64,000 nt of DNA from Clostridium sp. KNHs205 (GCF_000702945.1 NZ_JNLE01000005.1:124001-188000), one strand, 5' to 3'. Counted from the stretch's first letter, positions 17,046 to 25,279 are shown. Notes: generated from the letters alone by a model not told the origin. Translations and numbers: made by a program.

Positions 17046-17162
17046 CTTAAATGGTTCGATATGAAGGATTTTCATACAGAAAAACTCCAAAGTGTATAGG
17101 GGAAGGGTTATAACTCCTTTAAGATTGTTTTATATGTCAAAAACAACATTATGTTAGGAAGC

Positions 17163-17229
17163 GTGAAAGAAAATATAGAATTGAAAGGCTGCCACACTAA
17201 GATTCTTTCACTCTTTTAACTTGTGGCAG
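17163..17229 (+). promoter_or_regulatory. Interleaved inverted repeats in the leader of the glycosyltransferase gene
   Basis: Arm A GTGAAAGAA (17163-17171) pairs with TTCTTTCAC (17203-17211). Arm B CTGCCACA (17189-17196) pairs with TGTGGCAG (17222-17229). The order A-B-A'-B' allows either two mutually exclusive hairpins or an H-type pseudoknot. The region ends 39 nt before the ATG at 17268. It matches no riboswitch class that I know. Confidence 0.45.
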
Positions 17230-17267
17230 TATCGCTTTCTTTCCAGCGGTATCAGTGGGTGATAAAT

Positions 17268-18305
17268 ATGCTTGAAGTGGTAATTCCAGCTTATGAACCA
17301 GACGATAAATTATTAATGCTTATAGATTCTTTAAAAAATTCACTGGGAAATACCTGTGATTTTGCTATTCTCCTTATCAATGACGGAAGTTCTTCGGAAT
17401 ATGACATTATTTTTACAGAAGCTTCAAAAAAAGGCTGCCATATCCTTACGCACAAGATAAATCAAGGAAAAGGTGCAGCACTTAAAACCGCCTTTTCTTA
17501 TCTTCAGAACAGCGGGTATAAAGGTGAGATTGTATGTGCAGACTGTGACGGGCAGCATCGGCCTTCTGACATACTAAAGGTAGCTGCCGCTCTAAAAAAC
17601 GGCGGCAAGCTTCTTGTACTTGGCTGCAGAGATTTTATAGGAAAAATACCTTTAAAAAGCAGAATCGGAAACAGGCTTACCAGCCTTTTATATACCATGA
17701 TATCCGGTCAGAATCTAAAGGACACCCAAACCGGATTGCGAGCCTTCTCCTCGGAGCTTCTCCCCTGGCTGCTTCAGATTAACGGTAATCGGTATGAGTA
17801 TGAAATGAACCAGCTTCTGGAGGCAAAAGCATCGGATATTGTCCTCAGTTGTATTCCCATTGAAACAATCTATGAGAATAGAAATGAGGGTACACATTTT
17901 CATCCCGTAAAGGATTCCCTGCGCATCTATCTGCCTATCTTTAAATACCTGATGTCCTCACTTCTGGCGGGAGCAATTGACTTCCTCCTTCTCTTCTTAT
18001 TTATGAAGATAACAAATAATTTATTATTCTCTGTGGTAATATCGAGAATGATAAGTTCGGTCATCAACTTTCTCTGTAACAAACAGCTGGTATTTAATAA
18101 AAGTAAGGTATCTTTGAGTGAAAGCTTAATAAAATACTATTTACTGGCAGGCTTTATATTACTATGTAACTATTGTCTGATACGCTTTCTTACCTATGGG
18201 TTATCACTGCCGCTTACTCTTAGCAAGATAATGACAGAAATACTTCTTTTCCTGTTAGGGTATAAAATACAGAAATCCTATATTTTCAGAAAGAATAAAA
18301 TTTAA
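17268..18305 (+). CDS. GT2 glycosyltransferase fused to a GtrA-like membrane domain
   Basis: 345 aa from ATG 17268; the longer frame to 17223 lacks a ribosome site and the family start is MLEVVIPAYEPDDKLL. Residues 1-210 form a dolichol-phosphate-mannose-synthase-like GT2 domain with nucleotide-sugar site (CADCDGQHRPSDI, holding DxD), DTQTGLRAF and the NRYEYEMNQLLEA acceptor motif. Residues about 225-340 form a four-helix GtrA-like domain (SRMISSVINFLCNKQLVF). Such fusions load sugars onto undecaprenyl phosphate and flip the product for wall or teichoic-acid decoration. The stop overlaps the convergent DUF3783 gene by 4 bp. Confidence 0.92.
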   Translation: MLEVVIPAYEPDDKLLMLIDSLKNSLGNTCDFAILLINDGSSSEYDIIFTEASKKGCHILTHKINQGKGAALKTAFSYLQNSGYKGEIVCADCDGQHRPSDILKVAAALKNGGKLLVLGCRDFIGKIPLKSRIGNRLTSLLYTMISGQNLKDTQTGLRAFSSELLPWLLQINGNRYEYEMNQLLEAKASDIVLSCIPIETIYENRNEGTHFHPVKDSLRIYLPIFKYLMSSLLAGAIDFLLLFLFMKITNNLLFSVVISRMISSVINFLCNKQLVFNKSKVSLSESLIKYYLLAGFILLCNYCLIRFLTYGLSLPLTLSKIMTEILLFLLGYKIQKSYIFRKNKI

Positions 18306-18790
18306 TTCTTATTATGCATTGTATCATATTCACTTTTCAGTTCTTCATAAAGCTTAAAGGCGTTCCAAAACCGATTAGTATCTGTAAGGACCGCTTTTAA
18401 GCAGCTCTTTAGCACGCCTGCTTTTCTTAAAGCCTGTAGCACCTGTTCCATTCTGGCGCCGGAAAGTCCGGCCATTACTATCATCTCACCGGCCAAATCA
18501 TTATATGATATATTTGCTTCTGACGCAGTTGGTTCTGTAGTTTTGCTTTCTAAAGAATTTGGTTCTGCCTCATTATTTTCTAAGTCCTTATTATTTTCTA
18601 TGTCCTCATTATTTTCTATGTCCTTATTCCTTCTTTCCATATCTTTCATCCCGGCAAGATATCCAATACTCTGGCTGTAATCTTCGCTGGTAACTGCTTT
18701 TACTGTTATATTCATGGGCAGAAGGGCTTTACCGATTCTTAGTCTGCTTTCTCTTGAGGTTATATTAAATAGTAATACTGTTTCTTTCAT
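18302..18790 (-). CDS. DUF3783 domain protein with a tandem-repeat linker
   Basis: 162 aa. The N-terminal KETVLLFNITSRESRLRIGKALLPMNITVKAV and the C-terminal EMIVMAGLSGARMEQVLQALRKAGVLK...AVLTDTN belong to the DUF3783 family, of unknown function and typical of clostridia. The two parts are joined by a hydrophilic linker with the repeated unit DIENN(E/K), encoded by three 18-bp repeats at 18571-18624. No signal or membrane segment is present. The gene stands alone and converges with the glycosyltransferase. Confidence 0.75.
   Translation of the reverse strand: MKETVLLFNITSRESRLRIGKALLPMNITVKAVTSEDYSQSIGYLAGMKDMERRNKDIENNEDIENNKDLENNEAEPNSLESKTTEPTASEANISYNDLAGEMIVMAGLSGARMEQVLQALRKAGVLKSCLKAVLTDTNRFWNAFKLYEELKSEYDTMHNKN
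18571..18624. repeat. Three 18-bp tandem repeats inside the DUF3783 gene
   Basis: Units at 18571-18588, 18589-18606 and 18607-18624 differ at one or two bases (core ATTATTTTCTA(A/T)GTCCT). They encode the DIENN repeats in frame, so copy-number change would alter linker length without a frameshift. Confidence 0.85.
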
Positions 18791-19043
18791 GATAGGTCTC
18801 TTTTCTATGTTTTGTTGTTAATTGTACTGGGTTAACTACGCTGCTGGCTATCCCTGTAAGAATATAGTGTCCTTTTTTGCAATATAAGGAAATTATATTG
18901 TAATATTTCCCAAATATATTATAATTAGTATATAAACCGAAAGAATACTTAAAGTTGCTTTGGCAAACTAGAACTCCAGTGTCCTTTTTCAAGATTCTTT
19001 CATCAGATTAAATACCGATTTTGTGGTGGAATGTGAGGAAAAA

Positions 19044-19520
19044 ATGAAAAAAATTAAAAAATTATTATCTCAATTTATGCTCATTATCTGTTTAAGTACT
19101 TTTATAACACCAGGAGCAGCAGAGTTTACAAACCTGCCCATTGTTGTAACTGCTCAGGCGGCTTATAACAAAGCTACCATTTACGATGTCCAGGAAGCCT
19201 TAAACAATGCGGGCTATGATTGTGGTACTCCGGATGGTGTAGTTGGTAAGAACACGAAAGCTTCCATCAGGAAATATCAAAAAGATAACGATCTTAAAGT
19301 TACAGGAACAGTTAATAAGACCCTTTTGAAGATGTTAGGTGTTACTGTTACAAAAAGTACTTCCTCCAGCAATACAAAAACAGAAGCAACGGTGTATATC
19401 ACAAGAACCGGATCTAAATACCATAGCTCTGGATGCCGGTATTTAAGGCAATCCAAAATTTCAATTTCTCTATCAGAAGCCAAGAAGAATTATGACCCAT
19501 GTTCTGTATGTAAGCCGTAA
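19044..19520 (+). CDS. Secreted peptidoglycan-binding protein with a C-terminal Cys-His motif
   Basis: 158 aa from ATG 19044 (preceded by TGAGGAAAAA; the GTG at 19023 is a weaker choice). A signal peptide of about 35-40 residues ends near VVTAQA. Residues about 45-105 are a PG_binding_1 domain (YDVQEALNNAGYDCGTPDGVVGKNTKASIRKYQKDNDLKVTG). The C-terminal 40 residues (VYITRTGSKYHSSGCRYL ... YDPCSVCKP) form the short Cys/His motif found at the ends of many secreted nucleases and hydrolases, probably metal-binding. It has no catalytic domain, so it may act as a wall-bound accessory protein. Confidence 0.82.
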   Translation: MKKIKKLLSQFMLIICLSTFITPGAAEFTNLPIVVTAQAAYNKATIYDVQEALNNAGYDCGTPDGVVGKNTKASIRKYQKDNDLKVTGTVNKTLLKMLGVTVTKSTSSSNTKTEATVYITRTGSKYHSSGCRYLRQSKISISLSEAKKNYDPCSVCKP

Positions 19521-19609
19521 GATATTATATACATTGATTATATGTTATCAGGACAATCTGATGACCTTAGTATTAAAACTACATATTTTGTAGAACCAAT
19601 TCTAAAACT

Positions 19610-19651
19610 AATAACTCCCTTTCCATTATTAATATGGAGAAGGGAGTTATT
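19610..19651. terminator. Bidirectional terminator between convergent genes
   Basis: AATAACTCCCTT and its complement AAGGGAGTTATT enclose a second short stem (TCCAT/ATGGA). It serves the peptidoglycan-binding gene on the plus strand and the unknown Cys-rich protein gene on the minus strand. Confidence 0.75.
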
Positions 19652-19676
19652 TATTTCTTCAAGTTTAGAGCTGTCA

Positions 19677-20774
19677 TTATCCAGCAACAACAGCACGATC
19701 ATGAAAAATCTCATCGACAAATTGCAGCAGCTCAATCATATTCTCAACAAGACCATGGTCTATTGATCTCCATCTATATTGATATCCACAAAATAATGGA
19801 CATATTTTAAATTCATCATTGGTGATATATGCCCTTGGTCTTTTTCCTGTTTTATCCGTCTGTGTGCAATATCCGCAATTATCACACTTTTTTGAGGTGT
19901 TTAGTACAAAGCGCTTTACTTTATCATTCATACGGCTATATGCTATTAAGACCTGATCAAAGTAAGGAATACGAAGGGCTATGAGTGGTTGATTCATCCT
20001 TGTTTCTTCATAGATAATCTCGATTCCGCCATGTGTTCGCTCTGCCCATGCAGATTTTAATTTTTCTTCTTTACTGCTGTAATTTTTAACATAATTCAGA
20101 GAGATACTATTTTGACCATCAATTCTTATATAGCCCTCTCTTTGAAAGAACTCCATTAATTCCTCAAAAGCTTCCCCTTCATCAAACATGCCTTTGTAAA
20201 CTTCTTGCGTCCAGGGCGTAGCAGGATCAAACACTCCTCTCGAAAATAAAAGCCAGTCCTTATCACTTTCACTTGTATTCTGTTTTGAAATATTGGCTAA
20301 AAGTCTTAAACCGTCCACTTCGATGGGAAATAAAAAGATATACTCATTCTCTGTCATATTAGTATTTATACCAAATTTCTCGAGTTGTTTCCTAGCGGAT
20401 ATTTTTAATTCCATATCACTTCTATTGATAGAAAACGTATTATCGCTGATTTGTTTGGATAAGCAAATTTGATGCAATAATGCAATAAATTGTTCTACTT
20501 TTTTTATACCTCCTCTAATATTTACTACCAGTTGAGGATTTGTTTTATGATATTCCCAATCGTTAAAAGAATCATCCGGAAGATTTCTTAGTCCCAGCAA
20601 AGAAGGATCATTGTACAATCTTTCATAAATTTCTTTGATAAATAAATAAGCGCTCTTTTGCTCTTCTTCTGTAGCTTCAGATAAAAATACAGGAGTAAAA
20701 GGCGGATATGTAACCAGAAAGGAACAGACGCTTCTTTGTGCTAAATTATCGAACTTTTTATTTATCAAATTCAT
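19677..20774 (-). CDS. Conserved-looking protein of unknown function with a C-terminal Cys cluster
   Basis: 365 aa, not recognised. No signal peptide or membrane helix. The N-terminal two thirds are mixed alpha/beta, with no motif I can name. The C-terminal part holds CDNCGYCTQTDKTGKRP followed after about 15 residues by CPLFCGYQYRW, a likely zinc- or iron-sulfur-binding site of five cysteines. The end (LVENMIELLQFVDEIFHDR) is helical. It is a single gene with its own promoter region (20775-20966). Its neighbours are small secreted or zinc-ribbon proteins, which give no clear hint. Confidence 0.8.
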   Translation of the reverse strand: MNLINKKFDNLAQRSVCSFLVTYPPFTPVFLSEATEEEQKSAYLFIKEIYERLYNDPSLLGLRNLPDDSFNDWEYHKTNPQLVVNIRGGIKKVEQFIALLHQICLSKQISDNTFSINRSDMELKISARKQLEKFGINTNMTENEYIFLFPIEVDGLRLLANISKQNTSESDKDWLLFSRGVFDPATPWTQEVYKGMFDEGEAFEELMEFFQREGYIRIDGQNSISLNYVKNYSSKEEKLKSAWAERTHGGIEIIYEETRMNQPLIALRIPYFDQVLIAYSRMNDKVKRFVLNTSKKCDNCGYCTQTDKTGKRPRAYITNDEFKICPLFCGYQYRWRSIDHGLVENMIELLQFVDEIFHDRAVVAG

Positions 20775-20905
20775 TATCTAATCTCCTTCTTATGTTTTCT
20801 ATAGAAGTTTCCTTAACAATCTTGAAATTTTTTCCATTATAGCATAAAAAAATGTCGACTGCAAGGTCCCATAAAAGAGTACATTGCAATTATTATAAGA
20901 CTCTG

Positions 20906-20934
20906 TTGCCAATTTAATCCTCATATGTCATACT
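20906..20934 (+). promoter_or_regulatory. Probable promoter of the zinc-ribbon protein gene
   Basis: TTGCCA (20906-20911) and CATACT (20929-20934) are 17 bp apart, 33 bp before the TTG start codon and just upstream of AGGAGGAG. Confidence 0.5.
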
Positions 20935-20966
20935 GTAGGTAATTACTTACATAGGAGGAGTATTTT

Positions 20967-21548
20967 TTGAATAATTACTGTAGTTATTGTGGGGAGCCAT
21001 TAGCTGAGGGGAGTTTCTGCCCAAATTGCGGGAAGCCCATAGCAAATCAAAAAAAAGTCGACAATACAGAATACCAGGAACCTTCTCAGTGCATCCGAGC
21101 AAATATAAATGAATATCAGCTTGATAATAAAGGTTCTGTTGCTGGAAAATCTTTTTTTGTTTTCTTGTTAATAATACTGTGTGGAATTTTATTTAGTATT
21201 ATATATATGAATTTTGGCTCTGATATTAATCAGATGTTTAAATCTGAATCTACGCCCTCTAGTACCTCTAGCACCTCTAGTACCTCTAGTACCTCTAGTA
21301 CCTCTATGGAGTCTAATGATTTAGAATATATAACATTAGATGAATATACTTCCATTAAAAATGGTATGACCTATGATGAGGTTGTTAAACTAATTGGAAG
21401 CGAAGGAACCTCTATGAGTGAATCCTCAGTTGGTAATGTTTCAATTAAGATAATTTCCTGGTACGGAAATGGATTTGATGGGTCAAATGCAAATGTTACA
21501 TTTACTAATAATAAAGTAACAGGTAAAGCTCAAATTGGTCTAGAATAA
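20967..21548 (+). CDS. Zinc-ribbon membrane protein with a Ser/Thr repeat and a BLIP/DUF3862-like domain
   Basis: 193 aa from a TTG start after AGGAGGAG. Residues 4-24 are a zinc ribbon (CSYCGEPLAEGSFCPNC). A single membrane helix follows at about 60-80 (FFVFLLIILCGILFSIIYM). Outside comes a low-complexity STS repeat (about 95-115) encoded by five 9-bp repeats. The C-terminal domain (EYTSIKNGMTYDEVVKLIGSEGT ... ISWYGNG) matches the small outer-domain fold of BLIP/SmpA-like and DUF3862 proteins. The layout, cytosolic ribbon, helix and outer domain, is common in Firmicutes; the function is unknown. Confidence 0.82.
   Translation: MNNYCSYCGEPLAEGSFCPNCGKPIANQKKVDNTEYQEPSQCIRANINEYQLDNKGSVAGKSFFVFLLIILCGILFSIIYMNFGSDINQMFKSESTPSSTSSTSSTSSTSSTSMESNDLEYITLDEYTSIKNGMTYDEVVKLIGSEGTSMSESSVGNVSIKIISWYGNGFDGSNANVTFTNNKVTGKAQIGLE
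21261..21305. repeat. Five 9-bp tandem repeats (AGTACCTCT) in the zinc-ribbon gene
   Basis: Units begin at 21261, 21270, 21279, 21288 and 21297; only the second carries a change (AGCACCTCT). Each adds Ser-Thr-Ser to the extracellular linker. Length is expected to vary between strains. Confidence 0.9.
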
Positions 21549-21633
21549 GATGATTTTCTGGTTTTGTTCGATACGATCTCAAGTTTTGAAATTAAGAGTT
21601 TAAGTATAAGCTTACAAAAATTTATGTCAGATT

Positions 21634-21664
21634 ACCCGGAGGTTTAACTCTCCGGGTTTCTTTT
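21634..21664 (+). terminator. Terminator of the zinc-ribbon protein gene
   Basis: ACCCGGAG (21634-21641) and CTCCGGGT (21650-21657) with loop GTTTAACT, followed by TTCTTTT. Confidence 0.8.
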
Positions 21665-21715
21665 ATATGATTCTTTATAAACAGTAAATTTAATAGCTAT
21701 GTAATATGGGATTCA

Positions 21716-21823
21716 TTAATGTATCTCCCCCTCAAGTTTCTCTATACGCTGTCTTAAGTCCTTTACCGCTTCCCTAATATCAGCATACTAAATCAATATA
21801 TCTTTAGTCAATCTCTCACTCAT
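21716..21823 (-). pseudogene. Decayed small coiled-coil ORF with one in-frame TAG
   Basis: Reading from ATG 21823 gives MSERLTKDILI, then TAG, then YADIREAVKDLRQRIEKLE and a stop at 21716, 36 codons in all. The second part has the heptad pattern of a short coiled coil. A single C-to-T change (CAG to TAG) would explain the stop. No strong Shine-Dalgarno is visible. It could be a remnant or chance. Confidence 0.4.
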
Positions 21824-21904
21824 TATTATAGGTATTTTTTACTATATTTTTCCCATTATTTGTATTGTAAAATTATGTTATAAAATAATGAAAGGCGGTA
21901 TATT

Positions 21905-22360
21905 ATGAAAAAGTTTATTAAAAGTTTAATAGCTATCATGTGTGCAGTGGTTTTATTTTCTGCTCCATCAGTAACAGCATCGGCTGCATCAGCTTCATCT
22001 GTTCCCGCTTTGGTACTTGACGTCGAAGGCATTAGAGTTTATGAGTACCAACCGGAACCATTCTTTTTAGAAGCAGGATACTCTACTCAGATTAAAGATA
22101 CTACTACTAGTGATGGTTGGTTTAAGGTGCCTGCTGGTAAAAAACTATCTATACGCCTTTATTTTGACGATAATAGCAACCAGTATTACAATGTTTTGAT
22201 TCGCAGTAAGACACTAGGTACCATTTTATATACAGGTGTACAATCAGAAAAATATCCACTTTTCGAATGCCCTGTTCAATCTTACGATGATGACTTTCTC
22301 ATCAACGTTTATGCTGTAACAAATAATTACATTTTGCGTTACAGTACTACCCTTTATTAA
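21905..22360 (+). CDS. Small secreted protein of unknown function
   Basis: 151 aa with a clear signal peptide (residues 1 to about 28, cleavage near ASAAS). The mature 120 residues are beta-rich (GWFKVPAGKKLSIRLYFDDNSN, YNVLIRSKTLGTILYTG) with no cysteine beyond one and no recognised domain. A pre-beta-sandwich fold, like stress-induced or adhesion-type small domains, is likely. GAAAGGCGG precedes the ATG. It is a single-gene unit followed by a hairpin at 22388. I cannot assign a function. Confidence 0.72.
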   Translation: MKKFIKSLIAIMCAVVLFSAPSVTASAASASSVPALVLDVEGIRVYEYQPEPFFLEAGYSTQIKDTTTSDGWFKVPAGKKLSIRLYFDDNSNQYYNVLIRSKTLGTILYTGVQSEKYPLFECPVQSYDDDFLINVYAVTNNYILRYSTTLY

Positions 22361-22387
22361 ATACAAGATATAAAGCGATGTTACATT

Positions 22388-22413
22388 TGGCCAGTAGGAA
22401 AACCTACTGGCCA
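22388..22413 (+). terminator. Terminator-like hairpin after the small secreted protein gene
   Basis: TGGCCAGTAGG (22388-22398) and CCTACTGGCCA (22403-22413) form an 11-bp perfect stem with a 4-nt loop; the U-tract is weak. Confidence 0.6.
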
Positions 22414-22564
22414 TTACTTAATTATGGATACATCGATTACCAACTGATGTTGATAGTTGGTTGTCAGAAAAGCGCGTTATTTAGCAAGAAGTGTTTAATA
22501 CTTATCATATGCTTTAAATCCTAACACTTTAAAGCTTATTACTCACAGATTGATGTTGATTTTA

Positions 22565-22849
22565 TTATATAAGTGAAAACAAGTCATCTAGAATCGGTAT
22601 ACCTTCTACATTTTGAATCCACACTTCTTCTTTATAAAAATCCTAAGAAACACCACATAAATATCAAATATATGCTTTTCTTCTATGTACTCTAGATATT
22701 CATATCTTCCTTCATAGATAGCCATGCTTTGCGAATATCCTCATAAAGCGAAGCATTTAGAATCTCATTTTTATATTTTAATGAATTTTCTTTTGTTTGA
22801 TTATATTATAATTATGTCTTGAATAATCTAGTTCATAGAATTTGCTCAT
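22565..22849 (-). pseudogene. Pseudogene of a ~95-aa protein with three single-base deletions
   Basis: ATG 22849 follows AAGGGGAAATC. Reading starts MSKFYELDYSRHNYNIIKQK, then continues in other frames as ENSLKYKNEILNASLYEDIR, GRYEYLEYIEEKHIFDIYVV and EEVWIQNVEGIPILDDLFSL, stop at 22565. Adding one A at each of three short A-runs gives one continuous frame. The product would be soluble, helical and charged; I do not recognise the family. Sequencing error is a less likely alternative, because nearby genes are intact. Confidence 0.7.
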
Positions 22850-23246
22850 GATTTCCCCTTATCACTTAAACCATTAATTTTGGAACCTCAATAAAATGCT
22901 TTTCATTCAAACATTATCGTTCTATGATATGATAATTTTATCATATAAGAAATAATAAAGATAATTAGAGAAAGTTATGTGTCTGATAAATTCATTATAT
23001 ATTCAAAAGGATTAAATAAACTTACAAATATATTATGAATATATAAATTAAATTACAATATATTACGAAAAGCTTAAATTAACTATAAATAGTTGACTAC
23101 AGCAGTAAATATATGTAAAATTAATATTGCAAGGGAATATTTACCAATTTATTGTCTGCAAGTTTTAAAAATTCAATAGAAAGGAGGATTAATTACAAAT
23201 AAGTATTCAGAACCTATTAATAGATAAACAAGAGAGGGGAAATATA

Positions 23247-25217
23247 ATGAATAAGAAAAAAGTCATAGCAATAGCAGCTATATGCAGTATTATAGCAACA
23301 CCGTTTAATACATATGGCAAAGGTATTTCAGAACAAACCGATAAGCAATATTTAGTTTTACGATATGAAAATTCAAACTATAAGGTTCATACATTTGATT
23401 TGAGCTATTCTGAGATGTCAAAAATGAAAAAAGATAAAAATAATTTGGTAATTGAAGAAGACAGTTATGTATATGGCAGTCAGCAAGAATTATCAAATAT
23501 TGAGGTAAGCCATGAAAGTAGTACAAATGATTTAACTCTAAAAGATTCCGAAACGGAATGGAATTTGCAAATGATAAATGCAGATTCTGTTGTAAGGACT
23601 CCGGAATCAAAAGTAAAGGTCGCACTTATAGATTCGGGAATTGATTATACCGATGATATAGACGTTTATAAAAGAAAAAACTTCATTCCGGGGGAAGATA
23701 ACGTATCTGTTTTATATGAAGACAGCAGCGGTCATGGTACAAGCATCTCTGGTATCATGGCAGCAAAAGATAATGATGAAGGGATAACGGGTATAAATCC
23801 AAATATAGAATTATATTCTGCCAGAGTGCTTGATCATGAGAATAAAGCTCCGATTAGCCGAGTGATTGATGCAATATATTGGGCAATTGAAGAGAATGTA
23901 AATATCATTAATATTAGTTTTGGTACCACTACGAACTCTGAAGCATTAAGGCATGCAATTCAAGATGCCTATAATGCAGGTATCCTGATTGTTGCAGCAG
24001 CAGGTAATAATGGTACAATTGAATATCCGGCGGCATATGATGAAGTTGTCGCTGTTGGTGCTGTAAACAGTAAAGGTGAGCGTAGTGACGGCAGTGCTAC
24101 GGGAGCAGAACTTGAATTAATGGCACCAGGTGAGCAAATTCTATCTACCGGAGCATTTGGAGGGGTCTCAGTTTCTGAAGGAACCAGCATGGCAGCACCC
24201 CATGTCGTTGGAGTAGCATCAATACTATGGGAGAAAGATTTATCTTCCTCAAGAGATTTTATACGTAAATTACTTGATGTTAGTGCCAATAAATACGGAG
24301 ATAGTAACGAATACGGTTACGGTCTTATTGATTTAGGGTATGCCTTGGAGGTCTACGATGACTTTAAAAGTTCATACAATAGTGTACAAGCCAGTAGTAT
24401 AAATGATGATAATAACTATAACATTGAAAATAATTGTGAGATTACTGTATTCGAAGATATTGATTATGTTACCGGAAGCTGGGCTACAAGTAAACATGAA
24501 GAGCTGGCGGGAACTGGAAATATTTTAACCGCAGCTGCTTTGGCAGTAGTTAAACTGGGTGCCGCTGCACCGGATAAAGCCATATATAATATTCAAGGAA
24601 TGGGAGTATATCCCCAATGGCATGGGTTTACCAGCTGGACTGATGCAAGCGGAACGAAACAATATTGTAACTACATGGCTTCCTATATTTTACTAACCAG
24701 GGTGGCACTTGGCTTCCCGAAAGATTATACAAATTCAAATACCTTTACGGCACCGGCTAAACCTTCTTACATGTCACAGGCAGACTATAATAATATTAAT
24801 GGTAAAGCAACAGCTACTACATTTTGTGGTGTTTTATGGAAAGAAGTACTTGGAAGTAATGGAGTAACTGATAGAAATAAAAGATTATTTATGTATGGTA
24901 CAGCTTTGCACACAGCTACAGATTTATTTTCACATAGTACTTATCTGCCTGATACCACTTATATTAATCATGATTCAGGAGCAGATACCTGGACATATAT
25001 TGCTAATAGGTCAAAGTGTGCGACTGAAATGGCTAGAGCACTGATTACCCGAATATCCGGCTATACAGCAGGTGATGTTTCGGATTTTGCTCAGGCAATA
25101 AGAGGCACATATGATGGTACTTTTAAAATACCAACTTATGCCACCAAGGCAAATGCAATCAATAGTACTTATTATAATAGTAACAAAGCACTCTTTGATT
25201 CAATTAGTAACTATTAA
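23247..25217 (+). CDS. Secreted subtilisin-like protease with an extra HxxxDxxSH C-terminal domain
   Basis: 656 aa with signal peptide (residues 1 to about 25). A propeptide-like region follows to about 110. The S8 peptidase domain at about 120-370 has the full triad D129 (ALIDSGID), H163 (GHGTSISG) and S314 (GTSMAAPH), with oxyanion N254 (AAGNNG). A second domain at about 405-656 is not a usual subtilase tail. It contains ALHTATDLFSHSTY (H555, D559, H563), a pattern typical of zinc-dependent phospholipase C / P1-nuclease-like folds, and further His (H575). It may be a second enzyme or a metal-bound targeting domain. Single gene with a strong terminator. Confidence 0.9.
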   Translation: MNKKKVIAIAAICSIIATPFNTYGKGISEQTDKQYLVLRYENSNYKVHTFDLSYSEMSKMKKDKNNLVIEEDSYVYGSQQELSNIEVSHESSTNDLTLKDSETEWNLQMINADSVVRTPESKVKVALIDSGIDYTDDIDVYKRKNFIPGEDNVSVLYEDSSGHGTSISGIMAAKDNDEGITGINPNIELYSARVLDHENKAPISRVIDAIYWAIEENVNIINISFGTTTNSEALRHAIQDAYNAGILIVAAAGNNGTIEYPAAYDEVVAVGAVNSKGERSDGSATGAELELMAPGEQILSTGAFGGVSVSEGTSMAAPHVVGVASILWEKDLSSSRDFIRKLLDVSANKYGDSNEYGYGLIDLGYALEVYDDFKSSYNSVQASSINDDNNYNIENNCEITVFEDIDYVTGSWATSKHEELAGTGNILTAAALAVVKLGAAAPDKAIYNIQGMGVYPQWHGFTSWTDASGTKQYCNYMASYILLTRVALGFPKDYTNSNTFTAPAKPSYMSQADYNNINGKATATTFCGVLWKEVLGSNGVTDRNKRLFMYGTALHTATDLFSHSTYLPDTTYINHDSGADTWTYIANRSKCATEMARALITRISGYTAGDVSDFAQAIRGTYDGTFKIPTYATKANAINSTYYNSNKALFDSISNY

Positions 25218-25233
25218 ATAACAAATTGATTAT

Positions 25234-25279
25234 AATAAGCCGAAAAGGATTGATTAATTCCATTCCTTTTCGGCTTATT
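25234..25279 (+). terminator. Terminator of the subtilase gene
   Basis: AATAAGCCGAAAAGGA (25234-25249) and TCCTTTTCGGCTTATT (25264-25279) form a 16-bp perfect stem with a 14-nt loop. A short U-rich run follows after a few bases. Confidence 0.85.

Larger units (their letters stand above)
21549..21904. other. Intergenic region with a terminator and a decayed mini-gene
   Basis: 356 bp. It holds the plus-strand terminator at 21634-21664 and a minus-strand 36-codon reading with one in-frame stop (21716-21823). The rest is AT-rich, with the GAAAGGCGG ribosome site of the next gene at its end. Confidence 0.6.
22361..23246. other. Long intergenic region with a pseudogene
   Basis: 886 bp without an intact gene. 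It holds a terminator (22388-22413), a minus-strand pseudogene (22565-22849) and about 390 bp of very AT-rich DNA before the subtilase gene, whose ribosome site is AGAGGGG at about 23231. Confidence 0.65.

Noticed and set aside
18765-18992. 75-codon minus-strand frame upstream of the DUF3783 gene
   Set aside because: No ribosome site, Tyr/Asn/Ile-rich composition of random AT-rich DNA, overlaps the real gene start.
22900-23246. Cyclic-di-GMP riboswitch before the subtilase gene
   Set aside because: The GEMM core (CACGCACAGGGCAAACC-like) is not present.
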